DNA from: Candidatus Sulfopaludibacter sp. SbA3 | GTDB lineage: Bacteria; Acidobacteriota; Terriglobia; Bryobacterales; Bryobacteraceae | Reading direction: 5' to 3' | Assembly: GCA_945890485.1 (NCBI GenBank) | Contig: CAMDCN010000019.1 | Span: 62,001-126,000, forward strand | Length of the DNA stretch: 64,000 nt | Translations under genes and position numbers: made by a program | The notes under the pieces: model-generated | Databases searched by the model: none | What the model was told of the DNA's origin: nothing | What the model saw: only the letters and a program-made list of their open reading frames with translations | In this document: positions 38,201-48,525 of the stretch, one piece after another | Layout of the letters: every line of letters starts with the position of its first letter | How positions within the stretch are numbered: the first letter of the stretch is position 1

Positions 38201-39568
38201 GTGTTCAAAGTTCTGGTTCGAGTTTGCATGGCGTCAACGATTGTTGCGACCCTGATGGCCCAAGCCACGGGGGATGGGTCTAATTCCAGCGGTAGCTCTA
38301 CTTCTACTTCCTACGACGGTCCGAACGTAATGGGACGCGGTCCGTTGCGCATCGGGCTCTTCGGCGCCGACTCGACGCCGATCCGATTCTCGTTCAATGT
38401 CGGCGGCACCTATGACACCCTGCTCGGCGCATTTCGCACGGATGCCAATGGAAATCTGGCTCCCGGCGCTGGCTCTTATGGGGTAGAAGGCGGCTTCAGC
38501 GTTTCCGGCCAGAAGCAATACCGGCGAGCGGTGCTCGGGGTGTCGTATTCCGGATCCTACAACTACATCGCCAATATTCAGGGCTTCAGCGGCGCCAACC
38601 AAGCCCTGAATTTGGGCTATTCCCGCCGGCTTACCCGCCGCCTGGAGATGAGTTGGACTACTACCGGCAGTATCACCAACCGGCTTCTCGGTAATCCTTT
38701 GAATCAGCAGAGTGTCGGCGCGGATCTCGTCGCTGCGCCGGTCAACGAACTTTTCGATAATCGCCTCTATTTCTTACAGTCGCAGATGTTGTACTCCTTC
38801 CGGCTCAACTCGCGCTGGCATGTGCAGGGCGGGGGGAGTGGTGGTACGGTACGGCGCCAAGCCGCCTCGCTTGCCGACGTCAACATCTATGGCGGAAACG
38901 CTGCCTTGATGTACCGTTGGAATCGTAACACCACCATCGGCTTCGGATACAACTTTTCCCATTTCAACTTCGGCCGATTTTTCGGCGAATCGAATCTCCA
39001 CGGGCTTACCGTCGATTTTGGCCGAAGAATTGGACGCGATTGGCAGCTCACTGTCTCCGCCACGGGCCAAACCATCCGTACCATCGGGGTTCGGCGGGTG
39101 GCCCTGGATCCTGTCATTGCGGCCCTTCTCGGTACCAGTTCTGGTGTCGAAGCGTTTGATTCCTCTCGGAGAATTGCCGGATACGGAATTGGCGTCGAAC
39201 GCCGGTACCGTCGCAGCCTCTTTTCGGTTCGGGCAGATCGAAGCGTCGTTCCCGGCAATGGGCTCATGCTCACCTCCGTGATCAACATGCAGTCCGTTGG
39301 CTTTAGCACCAGCGCCTCCCGCAATTGGAGTATCAACGCTGGGGCCAGCCGCAGCTCGATGGGCGAAGTTGCCGGGTCCACCCTCGGCGCATTTGATGTC
39401 TGGCAGATTCAAACCAGCGTCAACCGCAAATTCACCACCGAACTCGGAATGATGGCTAGCGTGGAATACCGCAGCTTCAAGCTTGGCAACTCGACGCTTG
39501 ACCGCCGCGGGACCCGCTTCATGATCGGGCTAACCTACTCGCCCACCTCGTTACCGTTCGGCCGGTAG
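38201..39568 (+). CDS. Putative outer-membrane beta-barrel protein
   Basis: 455 aa from GTG; signal-like N-terminus; alternating aromatic/polar strands (FGYNFSHFNFGRFFGESNLHGLTVDFGRRI...). Confidence 0.65.
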   Translation: MFKVLVRVCMASTIVATLMAQATGDGSNSSGSSTSTSYDGPNVMGRGPLRIGLFGADSTPIRFSFNVGGTYDTLLGAFRTDANGNLAPGAGSYGVEGGFSVSGQKQYRRAVLGVSYSGSYNYIANIQGFSGANQALNLGYSRRLTRRLEMSWTTTGSITNRLLGNPLNQQSVGADLVAAPVNELFDNRLYFLQSQMLYSFRLNSRWHVQGGGSGGTVRRQAASLADVNIYGGNAALMYRWNRNTTIGFGYNFSHFNFGRFFGESNLHGLTVDFGRRIGRDWQLTVSATGQTIRTIGVRRVALDPVIAALLGTSSGVEAFDSSRRIAGYGIGVERRYRRSLFSVRADRSVVPGNGLMLTSVINMQSVGFSTSASRNWSINAGASRSSMGEVAGSTLGAFDVWQIQTSVNRKFTTELGMMASVEYRSFKLGNSTLDRRGTRFMIGLTYSPTSLPFGR

Positions 39569-39583
39569 CCTCGGCCTTCTCGT

Positions 39584-39961
39584 ATGAGTGATCCTTGCAT
39601 CCCCGGTCGGGTGTTGGTGGTCGATGACGATCCCTTGCTTGGCCGATTGCTCCTCCGCTACCTTGACCGCGCAGGCATTACCGCCGACATCGCCGCCTCC
39701 GTGGCCGAGGCCCGCACCACCTTCGAAGCCGGCGTACACTCCCATGCCGTCGTTGATCTGACGCTCCCCGATGGCTCCGGAGCCGAGTGGCTTACCGATG
39801 CCCTCATGCAGGACCCCAGTCTGGCCGGTGTTCTCGCCAGCGGTTATCCCATTTCGACCGACCTTCTGCCGTTGGCGTTCCGGCATCGCGCAACGGCACT
39901 TCAAAAACCGTTCTCTCCCCCGGAGCTCCTCCGCGCCCTCGGTTTCGCCGTCGCTGACTAA
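39584..39961 (+). CDS. Single-domain response regulator
   Basis: VLVVDDDPLLGRLLLRYLDRAG; AVVDLTLPDGSG; LQKPFSPPELLRAL. Confidence 0.88.
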   Translation: MSDPCIPGRVLVVDDDPLLGRLLLRYLDRAGITADIAASVAEARTTFEAGVHSHAVVDLTLPDGSGAEWLTDALMQDPSLAGVLASGYPISTDLLPLAFRHRATALQKPFSPPELLRALGFAVAD

Positions 39962-40845
39962 TCCTCTTCTATGCTGCGGTGTACCTGCGTGTTCACGATG
40001 AGCTGAAACAAATCCGGCCGTCCGTAGTGCCCGACCACATCCAAATCAAACTGCGCCTCCCGTATCTTCCCTAGCTCCAAATCAGCCACCAGGATTCCCT
40101 CCCCATCCCGCTTCGGTCCAGCCAACACCTGACCCAGCGGATCGATGATCACGCTCCCCCCGGTTATCGCCGACCAGTCTCCCGGCGGCTGCCATTGGCA
40201 CGCGCTCAGCACAAAGCAACGACCCTCCATCGCAATATGCCGCATCGTCGGCAGCCAAGTCTCTCGATCGTCCACCGTTGGCGCGCAATACAATTCAACA
40301 CGCTGCCCGTATAAAGCAAGCCGCAATTGCGGCATATAATTCTCCCAACAGATCGCTGCCCCCACCCGCCCCAGAGGCGTCTCCACCACCTTTAGCGTGC
40401 TCCCGTCCCCAAAGCCCCAGATCAGCCGTTCCATCGCTGTTGGCATCACTTTACGATGCTTCCCGGCCACCATCCCGTCCGGCCCCAGATAGTACACCGT
40501 GCAGTAGAGCGTCCCTCCGTCCCTTTCAATCGCTCCAACCACCAGCCAAACCCGATGCGCGGCCGCCACCGCCGCCAACGCTGCCGCATCGCCAATCGCC
40601 CCTTCGGCATACCGCGCAAACTGCTGCCGTCCCGCCTCCGTCCGCCGCCCGACTGTCACCCCGAAATCCATTCCCTTCGGATATCCCCCGATGAATGCCT
40701 CCGGAAACACAACCAATTCCGCCCCCGCCGCCACGGCTTCCGCCGCCCACTGGTCCAGCCGCTCCAGGCTCGCCGCCGTGTCCCATGGCACCGATCCCGC
40801 TTGCACCACCGCCACCCGCACGACTGATTTCTTTTCCTGGCTCAT
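39958..40845 (-). CDS. Nitrilase/carbon-nitrogen hydrolase
   Basis: LVVFPEAFIGGYPKG; HRKVMPTAMERLIWG; VGAAICWENYMP (Glu-Lys-Cys triad context). Confidence 0.92.
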   Translation of the reverse strand: MSQEKKSVVRVAVVQAGSVPWDTAASLERLDQWAAEAVAAGAELVVFPEAFIGGYPKGMDFGVTVGRRTEAGRQQFARYAEGAIGDAAALAAVAAAHRVWLVVGAIERDGGTLYCTVYYLGPDGMVAGKHRKVMPTAMERLIWGFGDGSTLKVVETPLGRVGAAICWENYMPQLRLALYGQRVELYCAPTVDDRETWLPTMRHIAMEGRCFVLSACQWQPPGDWSAITGGSVIIDPLGQVLAGPKRDGEGILVADLELGKIREAQFDLDVVGHYGRPDLFQLIVNTQVHRSIEED

Positions 40846-40867
40846 CCGCTTAAAGATACACTAAAGG

Positions 40868-40903
40868 CTTGAAAAGGCCGCTAAACTTGAAAAGGCCGCT
40901 AAA
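40868..40903 (+). repeat. Perfect tandem 18-bp duplication
   Basis: cttgaaaaggccgctaaa repeated twice (40868-40885, 40886-40903). Confidence 0.95.
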
Positions 40904-41642
40904 AACGTTGGAACGGGTGATCTCAAAGGCGGGCTTGGGCTCCCGCACCGAGGCCCGCAGTTGGATCGGCGCTGGGCGCGTCTCGGTCAACCGCCGGGTC
41001 GTTCAGGACCCCGACCACTGGATCGACATGGAACGGGATAAGGTCCTCTTCGACGGTAAGCCACTCGTCAAGAAAGAGCACGTCTATCTCATGCTCTACA
41101 AACCCAAGGGCTACCTCACGACGTATAAGGACCCCGAAAATCGGCCCACCGTCTACGATCTCCTCCGCGATGTCGGTACTTTCGTCGTCCCGGTCGGCCG
41201 GCTCGATCTCGATACCAGCGGCCTCCTCCTGCTCACGAACGATACCCAGTTCGCCGAGCGCATCATGAACCCCGATTTTCATGTCGCCAAGCGCTATCTG
41301 GTCAAGGCCAACCGTCTCCTTACCGACGACGAACTCGCCCGCCTTCGCGACGGCCTCGACCTTGACGACGGCCCCACCCGGCCCGCCACCGTCAAGCGCG
41401 TTCGAGATAGTGAAAAGTACACCCACTTTGAAATCACGATCACGGAAGGACGAAACCGTCAGGTTCGCCGCATGGTCGAAGCCCTAGGAGCCATGGTCCT
41501 GAAGCTCGTCCGCGTCGCGATCGGCCCACTTGGCATCGGCGCCCTTGAAGTCGGCAAGTGGCGCTACCTGCAACCCGAAGAGATCGCCCGGCTCGGCCCT
41601 CAGCGCACCTTCGCCCGCAAGGCCTCCACCCGCTTCACGTAG
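40869..41642 (+). CDS. RsuA/RluB-family pseudouridine synthase
   Basis: ERVISKAGLGSRTEARSWIGAGRVSVN (S4), VPVGRLDLDTSGLLLLTND, ITEGRNRQVRRM; start may be about 40 nt downstream of the ORF start. Confidence 0.93.
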   Translation: MKRPLNLKRPLKTLERVISKAGLGSRTEARSWIGAGRVSVNRRVVQDPDHWIDMERDKVLFDGKPLVKKEHVYLMLYKPKGYLTTYKDPENRPTVYDLLRDVGTFVVPVGRLDLDTSGLLLLTNDTQFAERIMNPDFHVAKRYLVKANRLLTDDELARLRDGLDLDDGPTRPATVKRVRDSEKYTHFEITITEGRNRQVRRMVEALGAMVLKLVRVAIGPLGIGALEVGKWRYLQPEEIARLGPQRTFARKASTRFT

Positions 41643-42730
41643 CTGGATTCGAAGCTCCGCCGCGGCACCGACAATTTCTTCCGTAGTTCAGGCTCCCGCA
41701 ACAGTTTCTTGCCGCTACCCGGCAATCCCTCCGCGGCCCTCTCGAAACTGCGGGCGTGCGCGTTCTGCCAGCCGGCCAGCGCGCGAAAATAGCCCAATTG
41801 GTTGTCGATCTTTTTGCACCCCCGCAGCAACGCATCCAGAATCTCCGCGCGGTCCCCATCGTTCAGCAACGGACTGCCCCCGATCACCGCGCCCCAGTCG
41901 TCGAGAAACGGACCGAGCGGCAGCAGCAGCGTCGGGGACTGCCGTAGCGCCTTCACTGGCCGCAACGGGTAGTGCCGATGGCCCTCGGCACTCAAACAAT
42001 CCTTATACAAGTTGGAAATATGCTGGAAGATCCCTCCGAATGGAGTCTTGTTCTCGTGCGCCAGACGGTTGAACCGCTGTTTCTGTGCCGAATGTTTCGC
42101 CGCGCCCTCCCAATATCCGATCCCTTGGTCCAGATCCCCGACGTTGTGCGTGATGGAAACCGCCAGCAGCAGCGTGTCGATCTCGCGGCCCGGCGTCCGC
42201 AACGCCTTCCGGAATGCCTCCGCCTCCCGTTCCAGCTCTGCCTCAATCTGCTCGGTAAACGGCTCTTCCATCCCCAATTGCAGATACCGCCCCAACCCGC
42301 CGCTCGCAACCGAAAACCATTCGCCGTTGTGCCCGGACACCGGCCCCAGCTCGGGGTCCATCGTCACCCGCGTTGAAATCCCCTCCACGGTCCAATCTTT
42401 CATCTGCATCGCGAACGCGGCCATCCGGCCCAACACTTCCGGGTCCCGCGTCTCGTTCCACAACACGCCGCGGATTTTGCTGTCCACGTCGGTCGGCACG
42501 AACGTCGCCACCGTCACCTGATGGGCAGAGCAGCACAGCGCGAAGTAGTCTTCGAGACTCTCCACGGCTCTCGCCGCAGCCAGCACTCGCAAATAGCCCA
42601 CCGGTGTCCCGCCCATACCGATCAGCGGACCTGCCTCGGCCGCGCCCAGTTTCAAAAACGGCGCTGTGTTTTGAACTTGCTCAAGAATTGTGTCCGGATG
42701 AATAAATTTCGACCATATCGGTTCTGCCAT
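41600..42730 (-). CDS. Conserved hypothetical protein (376 aa)
   Basis: Long ORF, no motif recognised; overlaps convergent pseudouridine synthase gene by 43 bp. Confidence 0.7.
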   Translation of the reverse strand: MAEPIWSKFIHPDTILEQVQNTAPFLKLGAAEAGPLIGMGGTPVGYLRVLAAARAVESLEDYFALCCSAHQVTVATFVPTDVDSKIRGVLWNETRDPEVLGRMAAFAMQMKDWTVEGISTRVTMDPELGPVSGHNGEWFSVASGGLGRYLQLGMEEPFTEQIEAELEREAEAFRKALRTPGREIDTLLLAVSITHNVGDLDQGIGYWEGAAKHSAQKQRFNRLAHENKTPFGGIFQHISNLYKDCLSAEGHRHYPLRPVKALRQSPTLLLPLGPFLDDWGAVIGGSPLLNDGDRAEILDALLRGCKKIDNQLGYFRALAGWQNAHARSFERAAEGLPGSGKKLLREPELRKKLSVPRRSFESSYVKRVEALRAKVR

Positions 42731-42756
42731 TCGAACCTCTAGTGTAAAGTACCCGC

Positions 42757-44313
42757 ATGTGGCGACTCCTCTTTATCCTCAGTGCGATCTCGGCAGCCTA
42801 CGGCGTCACTCGCGAGGAAATCGTCTATCGCTCGACGCCGCAGGGCGAGTTGAAGATGACGATCTTCTATCCCGACCGCTGGAAGCCGTCAGACTCCCGG
42901 CCCGCCATCGTCTTTTTCTTCGGCGGCGGATTCACGCAGGGCAGCCCCCGGCAGTTCTTCTCCAAAGCCGGCTATCTCGCCAGCCGCGGCATGGTGGCAG
43001 TCAGCGCAGAGTACCGGCTGAAAATCGGCCGCGAAGAACCGCTCCTTGATTGCCAGGCAGCCTACAAGTTCCTGCAGGACCACGCCCATGAGCATGGCAT
43101 CGACGCCGCCCGGATCTCGGCCGGCGGTGGATCGTCCGGCGGGCGCTGCGCCCTCTCCATCGTTGAGGCCGGCCAACGGCCCGCTTCGCTGGTCCTTTTC
43201 AACCCCGGCGGACTTCTACAGAACGAACCCACGGCAACCCAGCCGCCCACCATTCTTTTCTTCGGCTCTGCGGACCCCAGCTATCCCGCTGCTCAAGCCT
43301 ATTGGCGAAAAGCCCAAGCCCGGAAGCTTCCCATTCAGCTCTACGTTGCCCAGGGTCGGCCGCACGGCTTCTTCAACGATACCGGCGACGGCGCGTGGCA
43401 CGCCTCCACCACGTATCTCGCCGACGCCTTCCTCGCGCAGCAGGGCTTCCTCCAGGGCAAACCCACCATCGCACTCCCGCAAGGCAGCCGGGCTCCGCTT
43501 TTCGCCGAAAGCGCCATGCTGCCCTCACCTCGAGTGCCGCAACGTCCGATCCCGGATAACGTAGAGGCGCACCAGAATCTCGAATACTCCCCCGGTCTGC
43601 TCCTCGATGTCTATATCCCGAAGACGAAAACAGCCAAGCCCCCGCCCCTCGTCGTCTGGATCCACGGCGGCGCCTGGCAGAATGGTTCCAAAGAGAACCC
43701 GCCCTCGCTCGCCCTCACCGCACATGGCTTTGCCGCGGCCAGCATCCGCTACCGCCTCAGCCAGCAAGCTCCCATGCCGGCCCAGATCGACGATTGCCGC
43801 GCAGCCATCCGGTGGCTCCGCCAGAATGCGGCCCGCTTCGGTTACGACGGCGCCCGCATTGGGGTTTGGGGCTCCTCCGCCGGCGGCCACCTGGTTGCTC
43901 TACTCGGTACCCTCGGCGAGGGCGATTCCAAAGTTCAGGCCGTTGTTGACTGGTTTGGCCCCACCGCTCTCCGCCGTATGTCCATGTACCCCTCGCGCAT
44001 GGATCACGACTCCCCTGAATCGCCCGAGTCCCGTCTGGTCGGCGGACCGGTGCAACAGAACGCTGAACTCGCCGACAAGGCCAACCCCATCACCTATGTC
44101 GACAAAACCGACCCGCCGTTCCTCATCCAGCACGGCGATGCCGACCCTCTCGTCCCCATGGAGCAAAGCGAGCTACTCCGGGATGCCCTCGTCAAAGCCG
44201 GCGTTACAGTAGAACTCACCATTTTCCACCAGGCGGGCCATGGAGGACCCGCCTTTCAAACACCAGAAAACCTCGCGAAAGTCGTCGACTTTTTCCGGAA
44301 ATCGCTGCGCTAG
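42757..44313 (+). CDS. Tandem (two-domain) alpha/beta hydrolase, BD-FAE/esterase-like
   Basis: Two hydrolase repeats: domain 1 [12 protein letters not shown]...GGGSSGGR...; domain 2 [12 protein letters not shown]...WGSSAGGH...[12 protein letters not shown]...HQAGHGG. Confidence 0.88.
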   Translation: MWRLLFILSAISAAYGVTREEIVYRSTPQGELKMTIFYPDRWKPSDSRPAIVFFFGGGFTQGSPRQFFSKAGYLASRGMVAVSAEYRLKIGREEPLLDCQAAYKFLQDHAHEHGIDAARISAGGGSSGGRCALSIVEAGQRPASLVLFNPGGLLQNEPTATQPPTILFFGSADPSYPAAQAYWRKAQARKLPIQLYVAQGRPHGFFNDTGDGAWHASTTYLADAFLAQQGFLQGKPTIALPQGSRAPLFAESAMLPSPRVPQRPIPDNVEAHQNLEYSPGLLLDVYIPKTKTAKPPPLVVWIHGGAWQNGSKENPPSLALTAHGFAAASIRYRLSQQAPMPAQIDDCRAAIRWLRQNAARFGYDGARIGVWGSSAGGHLVALLGTLGEGDSKVQAVVDWFGPTALRRMSMYPSRMDHDSPESPESRLVGGPVQQNAELADKANPITYVDKTDPPFLIQHGDADPLVPMEQSELLRDALVKAGVTVELTIFHQAGHGGPAFQTPENLAKVVDFFRKSLR

Positions 44314-45548
44314 CGGAACAGTCGCCGCTCACGCCGCATGAACGCGGGCGTATCCACATCGTCAAACGGATCGGCCGGATTCTGAGGATCAGCCGCAGGC
44401 GCCACTGGCTCCACCCACTCGGCTCCTGGGGTCTCGCCCTCCACCTCTTCAACCACCACCGGATCGCTGATCGGCGGAGGTGGTGACGGCAACTCCACGA
44501 ACGGCGTGGACATCGCCGGCTCCGGCGCGTGCGGCCCACCCAACGGATTCCGCCGCTGAATCTGCGGCAGCGTCTGCCGTTCAAATCCCGTTGCGATCAC
44601 GGTCAGCTTCACCGTTTCGTCCATCGAATCGTCCACCACCACGCCGAAGCTGATCTGCACATCTTCGTTCTGCGTGGCCTCACGCACCAGCGTGCAAGCC
44701 TCACTGACTTCGAGCAGCCCCAGCTCGCTCGAACCCGTAATGTTGATCAGAATTCCCTTCGCCCCTTCGACGCCGCCCTCTTCGAGCAACGGCGAGTTAA
44801 TCGCCTGCTCCGCCGCCGTAATCGCTGCATTCTCGCCGGTCGCCGTCGCGGTGCCCATCATCGCGTAGCCCATGCCGGACATGATCGCCCGGATATCCGA
44901 GAAGTCCCGATTGATCACACCGGGCGTCGTGATGATATCCGCGATCCCTTGCACCGCCTGCCGCAGTACGTCGTCGGCCATCTGCAGCGCCTGTTGAAAG
45001 CTCGTGCCCTTTCCGGCCAGCTTTAGCAGCTTGTCGTTCGGGATCGAAATCACCGTGTCGACTACGCTCGCGATCTCCGCCAACCCCTGTTCGGCCTGTT
45101 TCATACGCCGGGGGCCTTCAAAACTGAACGGCTTCGTCACCACGGCCACCGTCAACGCGCCGAGTTCCCGGGCGAGCGAGGCCACAATCGGCGTCGCTCC
45201 CGTCCCCGTCCCACCGCCCAAACCTGAAGTTATAAACACCATATCGGCATCTTCCAGGATTTCGATGATCCGATTCGTATCTTCCATGGCCGCCTGCCGC
45301 CCAACTTCCGGGTTCGCCCCCGCTCCCAACCCGTTGGTGATCTTGCCCCCAATCGGCAATTTGTTGGGAACCGGCGACGCTTGCAACGCCTGCATGTCGG
45401 TGTTCAAAACGTAGAATTCCACCCCCTGCAATCCAGCGTTCATCATGCGGGCCACGGCGTTGCAGCCACCGCCGCCAACGCCGATCACCTTGATCCGGGT
45501 GCCGAGATCGGTGTCTTCATCTTGAATCTGAAATTTAAGCTCTGCCAT
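44310..45548 (-). CDS. ftsZ: Cell division protein FtsZ
   Basis: [33 protein letters not shown]-terminal peptide [14 protein letters not shown]. Confidence 0.98.
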   Translation of the reverse strand: MAELKFQIQDEDTDLGTRIKVIGVGGGGCNAVARMMNAGLQGVEFYVLNTDMQALQASPVPNKLPIGGKITNGLGAGANPEVGRQAAMEDTNRIIEILEDADMVFITSGLGGGTGTGATPIVASLARELGALTVAVVTKPFSFEGPRRMKQAEQGLAEIASVVDTVISIPNDKLLKLAGKGTSFQQALQMADDVLRQAVQGIADIITTPGVINRDFSDIRAIMSGMGYAMMGTATATGENAAITAAEQAINSPLLEEGGVEGAKGILINITGSSELGLLEVSEACTLVREATQNEDVQISFGVVVDDSMDETVKLTVIATGFERQTLPQIQRRNPLGGPHAPEPAMSTPFVELPSPPPPISDPVVVEEVEGETPGAEWVEPVAPAADPQNPADPFDDVDTPAFMRRERRLFR

Positions 45549-45570
45549 GGCGAATCGAGTCCTTCGGTGC

Positions 45571-46773
45571 TTAGCGCATCAATAAGTTAAGAAAAGGGGG
45601 GGGCGGCTTGCGGCCGCCGCGATCTTGCTTCAGTCTGCCCGAGTACATCGCCAGCCCTGCGGCTGTCGTCCAACTGGGGTTATTCAACCGGCCCGGCCAG
45701 TCCAGGATGCCCACCGGCAATCCGTTCCGGGCAGGGCAATTCAGCACTTGCTCGGCAACGTCGCACATCCCATTGAGACGTGCCCCGCCACCGCACAGCA
45801 CGATACCTTCGAGCAGCTTGCGATCCATGCCGGCCTCAATCACTTTCCGTTGCACATACTCAAACAGAAATTGCGCCCGAGCCTCCAGCATATCGTTTAA
45901 CTCCCGCCGCGGCGCTTCCCGCGATGGCCGCCCATCGGTCGACGGGACTTCAATGTATGTATTGTCCGCCGTTAACCCCAGAATGGCGCAGCCATATTCA
46001 ATCTTCAGTCGCTCGGCGTCTTCGTGCGTCACATGGAACCCGGTGCTGACGTCCCGCGTGAAGTGGTCGGCATTTACGCGAATACTCGCCGCCTGCACCA
46101 TCGCCTCGCCTTCATAAATCGCGATCTCGGTCGAATGCAGCCCGATGTCCGCTACCGCCACGCCCTTCGCCCGCTCCTCGGGCAGCACGCTCGCGTACGC
46201 AGCCGCCATCGCCTCGAACACGGTCTCTTCCACCGCCAAGTGAGCATGGTGCACCGCGCTCACCAAGGCTTGGTGATCGATCGCCGAGGTGGTCACGACA
46301 TGAACATTGGCCTCAAGGCGAGAGCCCCGATACCCGCGCGGATTCAGAATCTCCGTCCGGCCGTCCAGCGTAAAATCCTGTGGCAACACCTGCAGCAGAA
46401 TCCGGTCATCTTCCAACCGAACCCGGCACGCCAATTCCACCGCGTACCGCATGTCGGACTCGTCGATGTCCCTCGGCCGGCCCAACTCATAAACGCCGCG
46501 CGCGTTCGCGCCCTGAATCGCTTCTCCGCCCAACCCCACTACGGCAGCGTCGAAGGAGATCTGCGCCTGCCGTTCGGCCTCTCGCGCCGCGAGCTTCACG
46601 GACTCCGACAACTGCGCCCGATCGGCGATTCGCCCCTTCGCCCAACCCTTGGCCTCCGCCTCTCCCGAGCCCAGAAAACGGATCTTTCCGTCTTCCACCA
46701 CGCAGACGACGCAACGCGTCAGGGAACTCCCGGCGTCCAACCCAACTGCCAACTTTACGCGGCTACCAGCCAT
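45571..46773 (-). CDS. ftsA: Cell division protein FtsA
   Basis: [49 protein letters not shown]-terminal short hydrophobic tail PPFLNLLMR. Confidence 0.95.
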   Translation of the reverse strand: MAGSRVKLAVGLDAGSSLTRCVVCVVEDGKIRFLGSGEAEAKGWAKGRIADRAQLSESVKLAAREAERQAQISFDAAVVGLGGEAIQGANARGVYELGRPRDIDESDMRYAVELACRVRLEDDRILLQVLPQDFTLDGRTEILNPRGYRGSRLEANVHVVTTSAIDHQALVSAVHHAHLAVEETVFEAMAAAYASVLPEERAKGVAVADIGLHSTEIAIYEGEAMVQAASIRVNADHFTRDVSTGFHVTHEDAERLKIEYGCAILGLTADNTYIEVPSTDGRPSREAPRRELNDMLEARAQFLFEYVQRKVIEAGMDRKLLEGIVLCGGGARLNGMCDVAEQVLNCPARNGLPVGILDWPGRLNNPSWTTAAGLAMYSGRLKQDRGGRKPPPPFLNLLMR

Positions 46774-47629
46774 GAGAGATCCCTCCGTGCAACGCCAATC
46801 CAGCCGCCACTGCCCAACTGGGCGCCGAAAGCTCCAGTGGCCATTCCGCTACACCGACCACCTGTCCCAAGCGCACCGGACATTGCAGCAACTCCTCAGC
46901 GTAATCGCAGAGTCCAGGCAGGCACGCGCCTCCACCCGTCAGGATCAATCCCCCTGGCGGCGGCAACTGACCCGCCAACTCTTCAATCCGGAATTCCAGC
47001 ATGTGCAGATACTGTCCGGCGCGCGCTTCGAGAATCTCCTGCAACGGCGTCGATTTCTCCTCGGTCGACGACCTGGCAATGCTCCCCACTGTCACCTTCC
47101 GGTGCTCTGCCTCGGCAAACGGCAGATCAAACAGAGTCGCGATGTCTTCGGTGAACTCGCGCGCCCCCATCGGCAAACTCATGGTGCGAACGCCGCCGGT
47201 TAAGTCGCTGTAAGCCAACTCCGTCGATTCCACGCCAATCGCCGCCGCACTGATCCCGCCCTGCCGCATCAGATCCGACGTCGTCGCCAAAAGCGCCGCT
47301 TCGGCTTCCACCACGTAGTCCGCCACGCGGAGTCCGCTCCGCTCCAGCGCCGCGTTCAGCGCCTCCATCTGGTTGAAGGAGTCCGCATAGCCCGCGGTCA
47401 CCGTCTCGATCTCCGCTCCGGCCCGGATCCCAGCGGCCATCGCCGCCGCCGATACTGACCCCGCCACCGCCTCCACATTCCGGATCCTGCCCTGCTCCCA
47501 TCCCTGCGATGGCACGATGCTCGCGCTCCGTAGCCGCGGGCGCCCGTTCACCCATTCGATCAACACACATCGGGTATGGGCAGTCCCTGCGTCGAGGCCC
47601 GCGCGGATCAACGGGGCGCTAGGCTCCAC
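46763..47629 (-). CDS. FtsA paralog, short form
   Basis: IRAGLDAGTAHTRCVLIEWVNGRPRL...GGLILTGGGACLPGLCDYAEELLQCPVRLG parallels FtsA; proposed GTG start 47629. Confidence 0.85.
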   Translation of the reverse strand: MEPSAPLIRAGLDAGTAHTRCVLIEWVNGRPRLRSASIVPSQGWEQGRIRNVEAVAGSVSAAAMAAGIRAGAEIETVTAGYADSFNQMEALNAALERSGLRVADYVVEAEAALLATTSDLMRQGGISAAAIGVESTELAYSDLTGGVRTMSLPMGAREFTEDIATLFDLPFAEAEHRKVTVGSIARSSTEEKSTPLQEILEARAGQYLHMLEFRIEELAGQLPPPGGLILTGGGACLPGLCDYAEELLQCPVRLGQVVGVAEWPLELSAPSWAVAAGLALHGGISHGW

Positions 47630-48512
47630 TGGGAACCTCGGGCGACGCAATCCGCTCCGCTTTCCCGCCGTCCTGCGGCACAGAGAGAATGTTCCCCTCG
47701 ATCCGCAAATCAAACACGTTCGATTCCGGCGCCCGCTTCAGAATCTCGGGGTAGCTCAGCCGGAACTTTTCGAGGCGCCGCCGGAACTGCCGGTCCCCGA
47801 TGAAGAGCATAACCACTCGCCCATTCTCGTCCTGCATCACTTTTAGGTTACCCGGATCCGTCGCGTCTACCTCGGAAATTTTCTCCGCCAGTGGTCCGGC
47901 GTCCTGCAACAACTTTACAAACCGGTGTACCCGCACCTTCCGTTCAGCTTCGTCCTGCTGCAATCCCACGCCGCGCAAGACAGGAAGTTGAAACTCACCG
48001 GGCTGCTGTAGACGCAGAATATTTCCGTCCGTGTCGATCAAGGCTGGCTCCTGGGTCTGTTCCGGTCCCGTGATCTGCACCCAAGCTACCGGCTCCCGCT
48101 CTTTCACTTCCACGCGAATCTGGTTCGGCCACACGCGCGTCACCGACGCCTCGGCGATCCAAGGATTTCCCAGCAACTGCAGGCGCCGCTCCCGGATCGG
48201 CAGCATGTAAAGGCTCCGCCCGTAGTCAGACTGAAAGACTGCCGATACCTGCGACCGCGCGGCATTCTTGAGTCCCCGAATTTCGAGCGCCGGGCTGTCC
48301 TCGCCCAGATCCGGCGGCGCCGCCACCAAAAACTGGGAATCCCTCAGCAGAAAGCGTTGTAATTCCTGCCAGCCAAACAGCAGCCCCACCACGGCCACGG
48401 AAAACGCAGTCGCCCAGACCAGCCCGCTCCACACCGTGCGAAATCGCGCCTTCCGCGCCGCATCTTTCTGCGGTGCCCGGTCAGCGGCGGTACTGTTCTG
48501 TTTGCGTGCCAT
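47619..48512 (-). CDS. ftsQ: Cell division protein FtsQ
   Basis: N-terminal TM; POTRA-like region; RRLQLLGNPWIAEASVTRVWPNQIRVEVKEREPVAWVQ. Confidence 0.93.
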   Translation of the reverse strand: MARKQNSTAADRAPQKDAARKARFRTVWSGLVWATAFSVAVVGLLFGWQELQRFLLRDSQFLVAAPPDLGEDSPALEIRGLKNAARSQVSAVFQSDYGRSLYMLPIRERRLQLLGNPWIAEASVTRVWPNQIRVEVKEREPVAWVQITGPEQTQEPALIDTDGNILRLQQPGEFQLPVLRGVGLQQDEAERKVRVHRFVKLLQDAGPLAEKISEVDATDPGNLKVMQDENGRVVMLFIGDRQFRRRLEKFRLSYPEILKRAPESNVFDLRIEGNILSVPQDGGKAERIASPEVPSGA

Positions 48513-48525
48513 GTTCGGACTCCTC

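Noticed and set aside
46024-47154. 376-aa plus-strand ORF across ftsA and its paralog
   Set aside because: Shadow ORF; Arg/His/Pro-rich with no domain.
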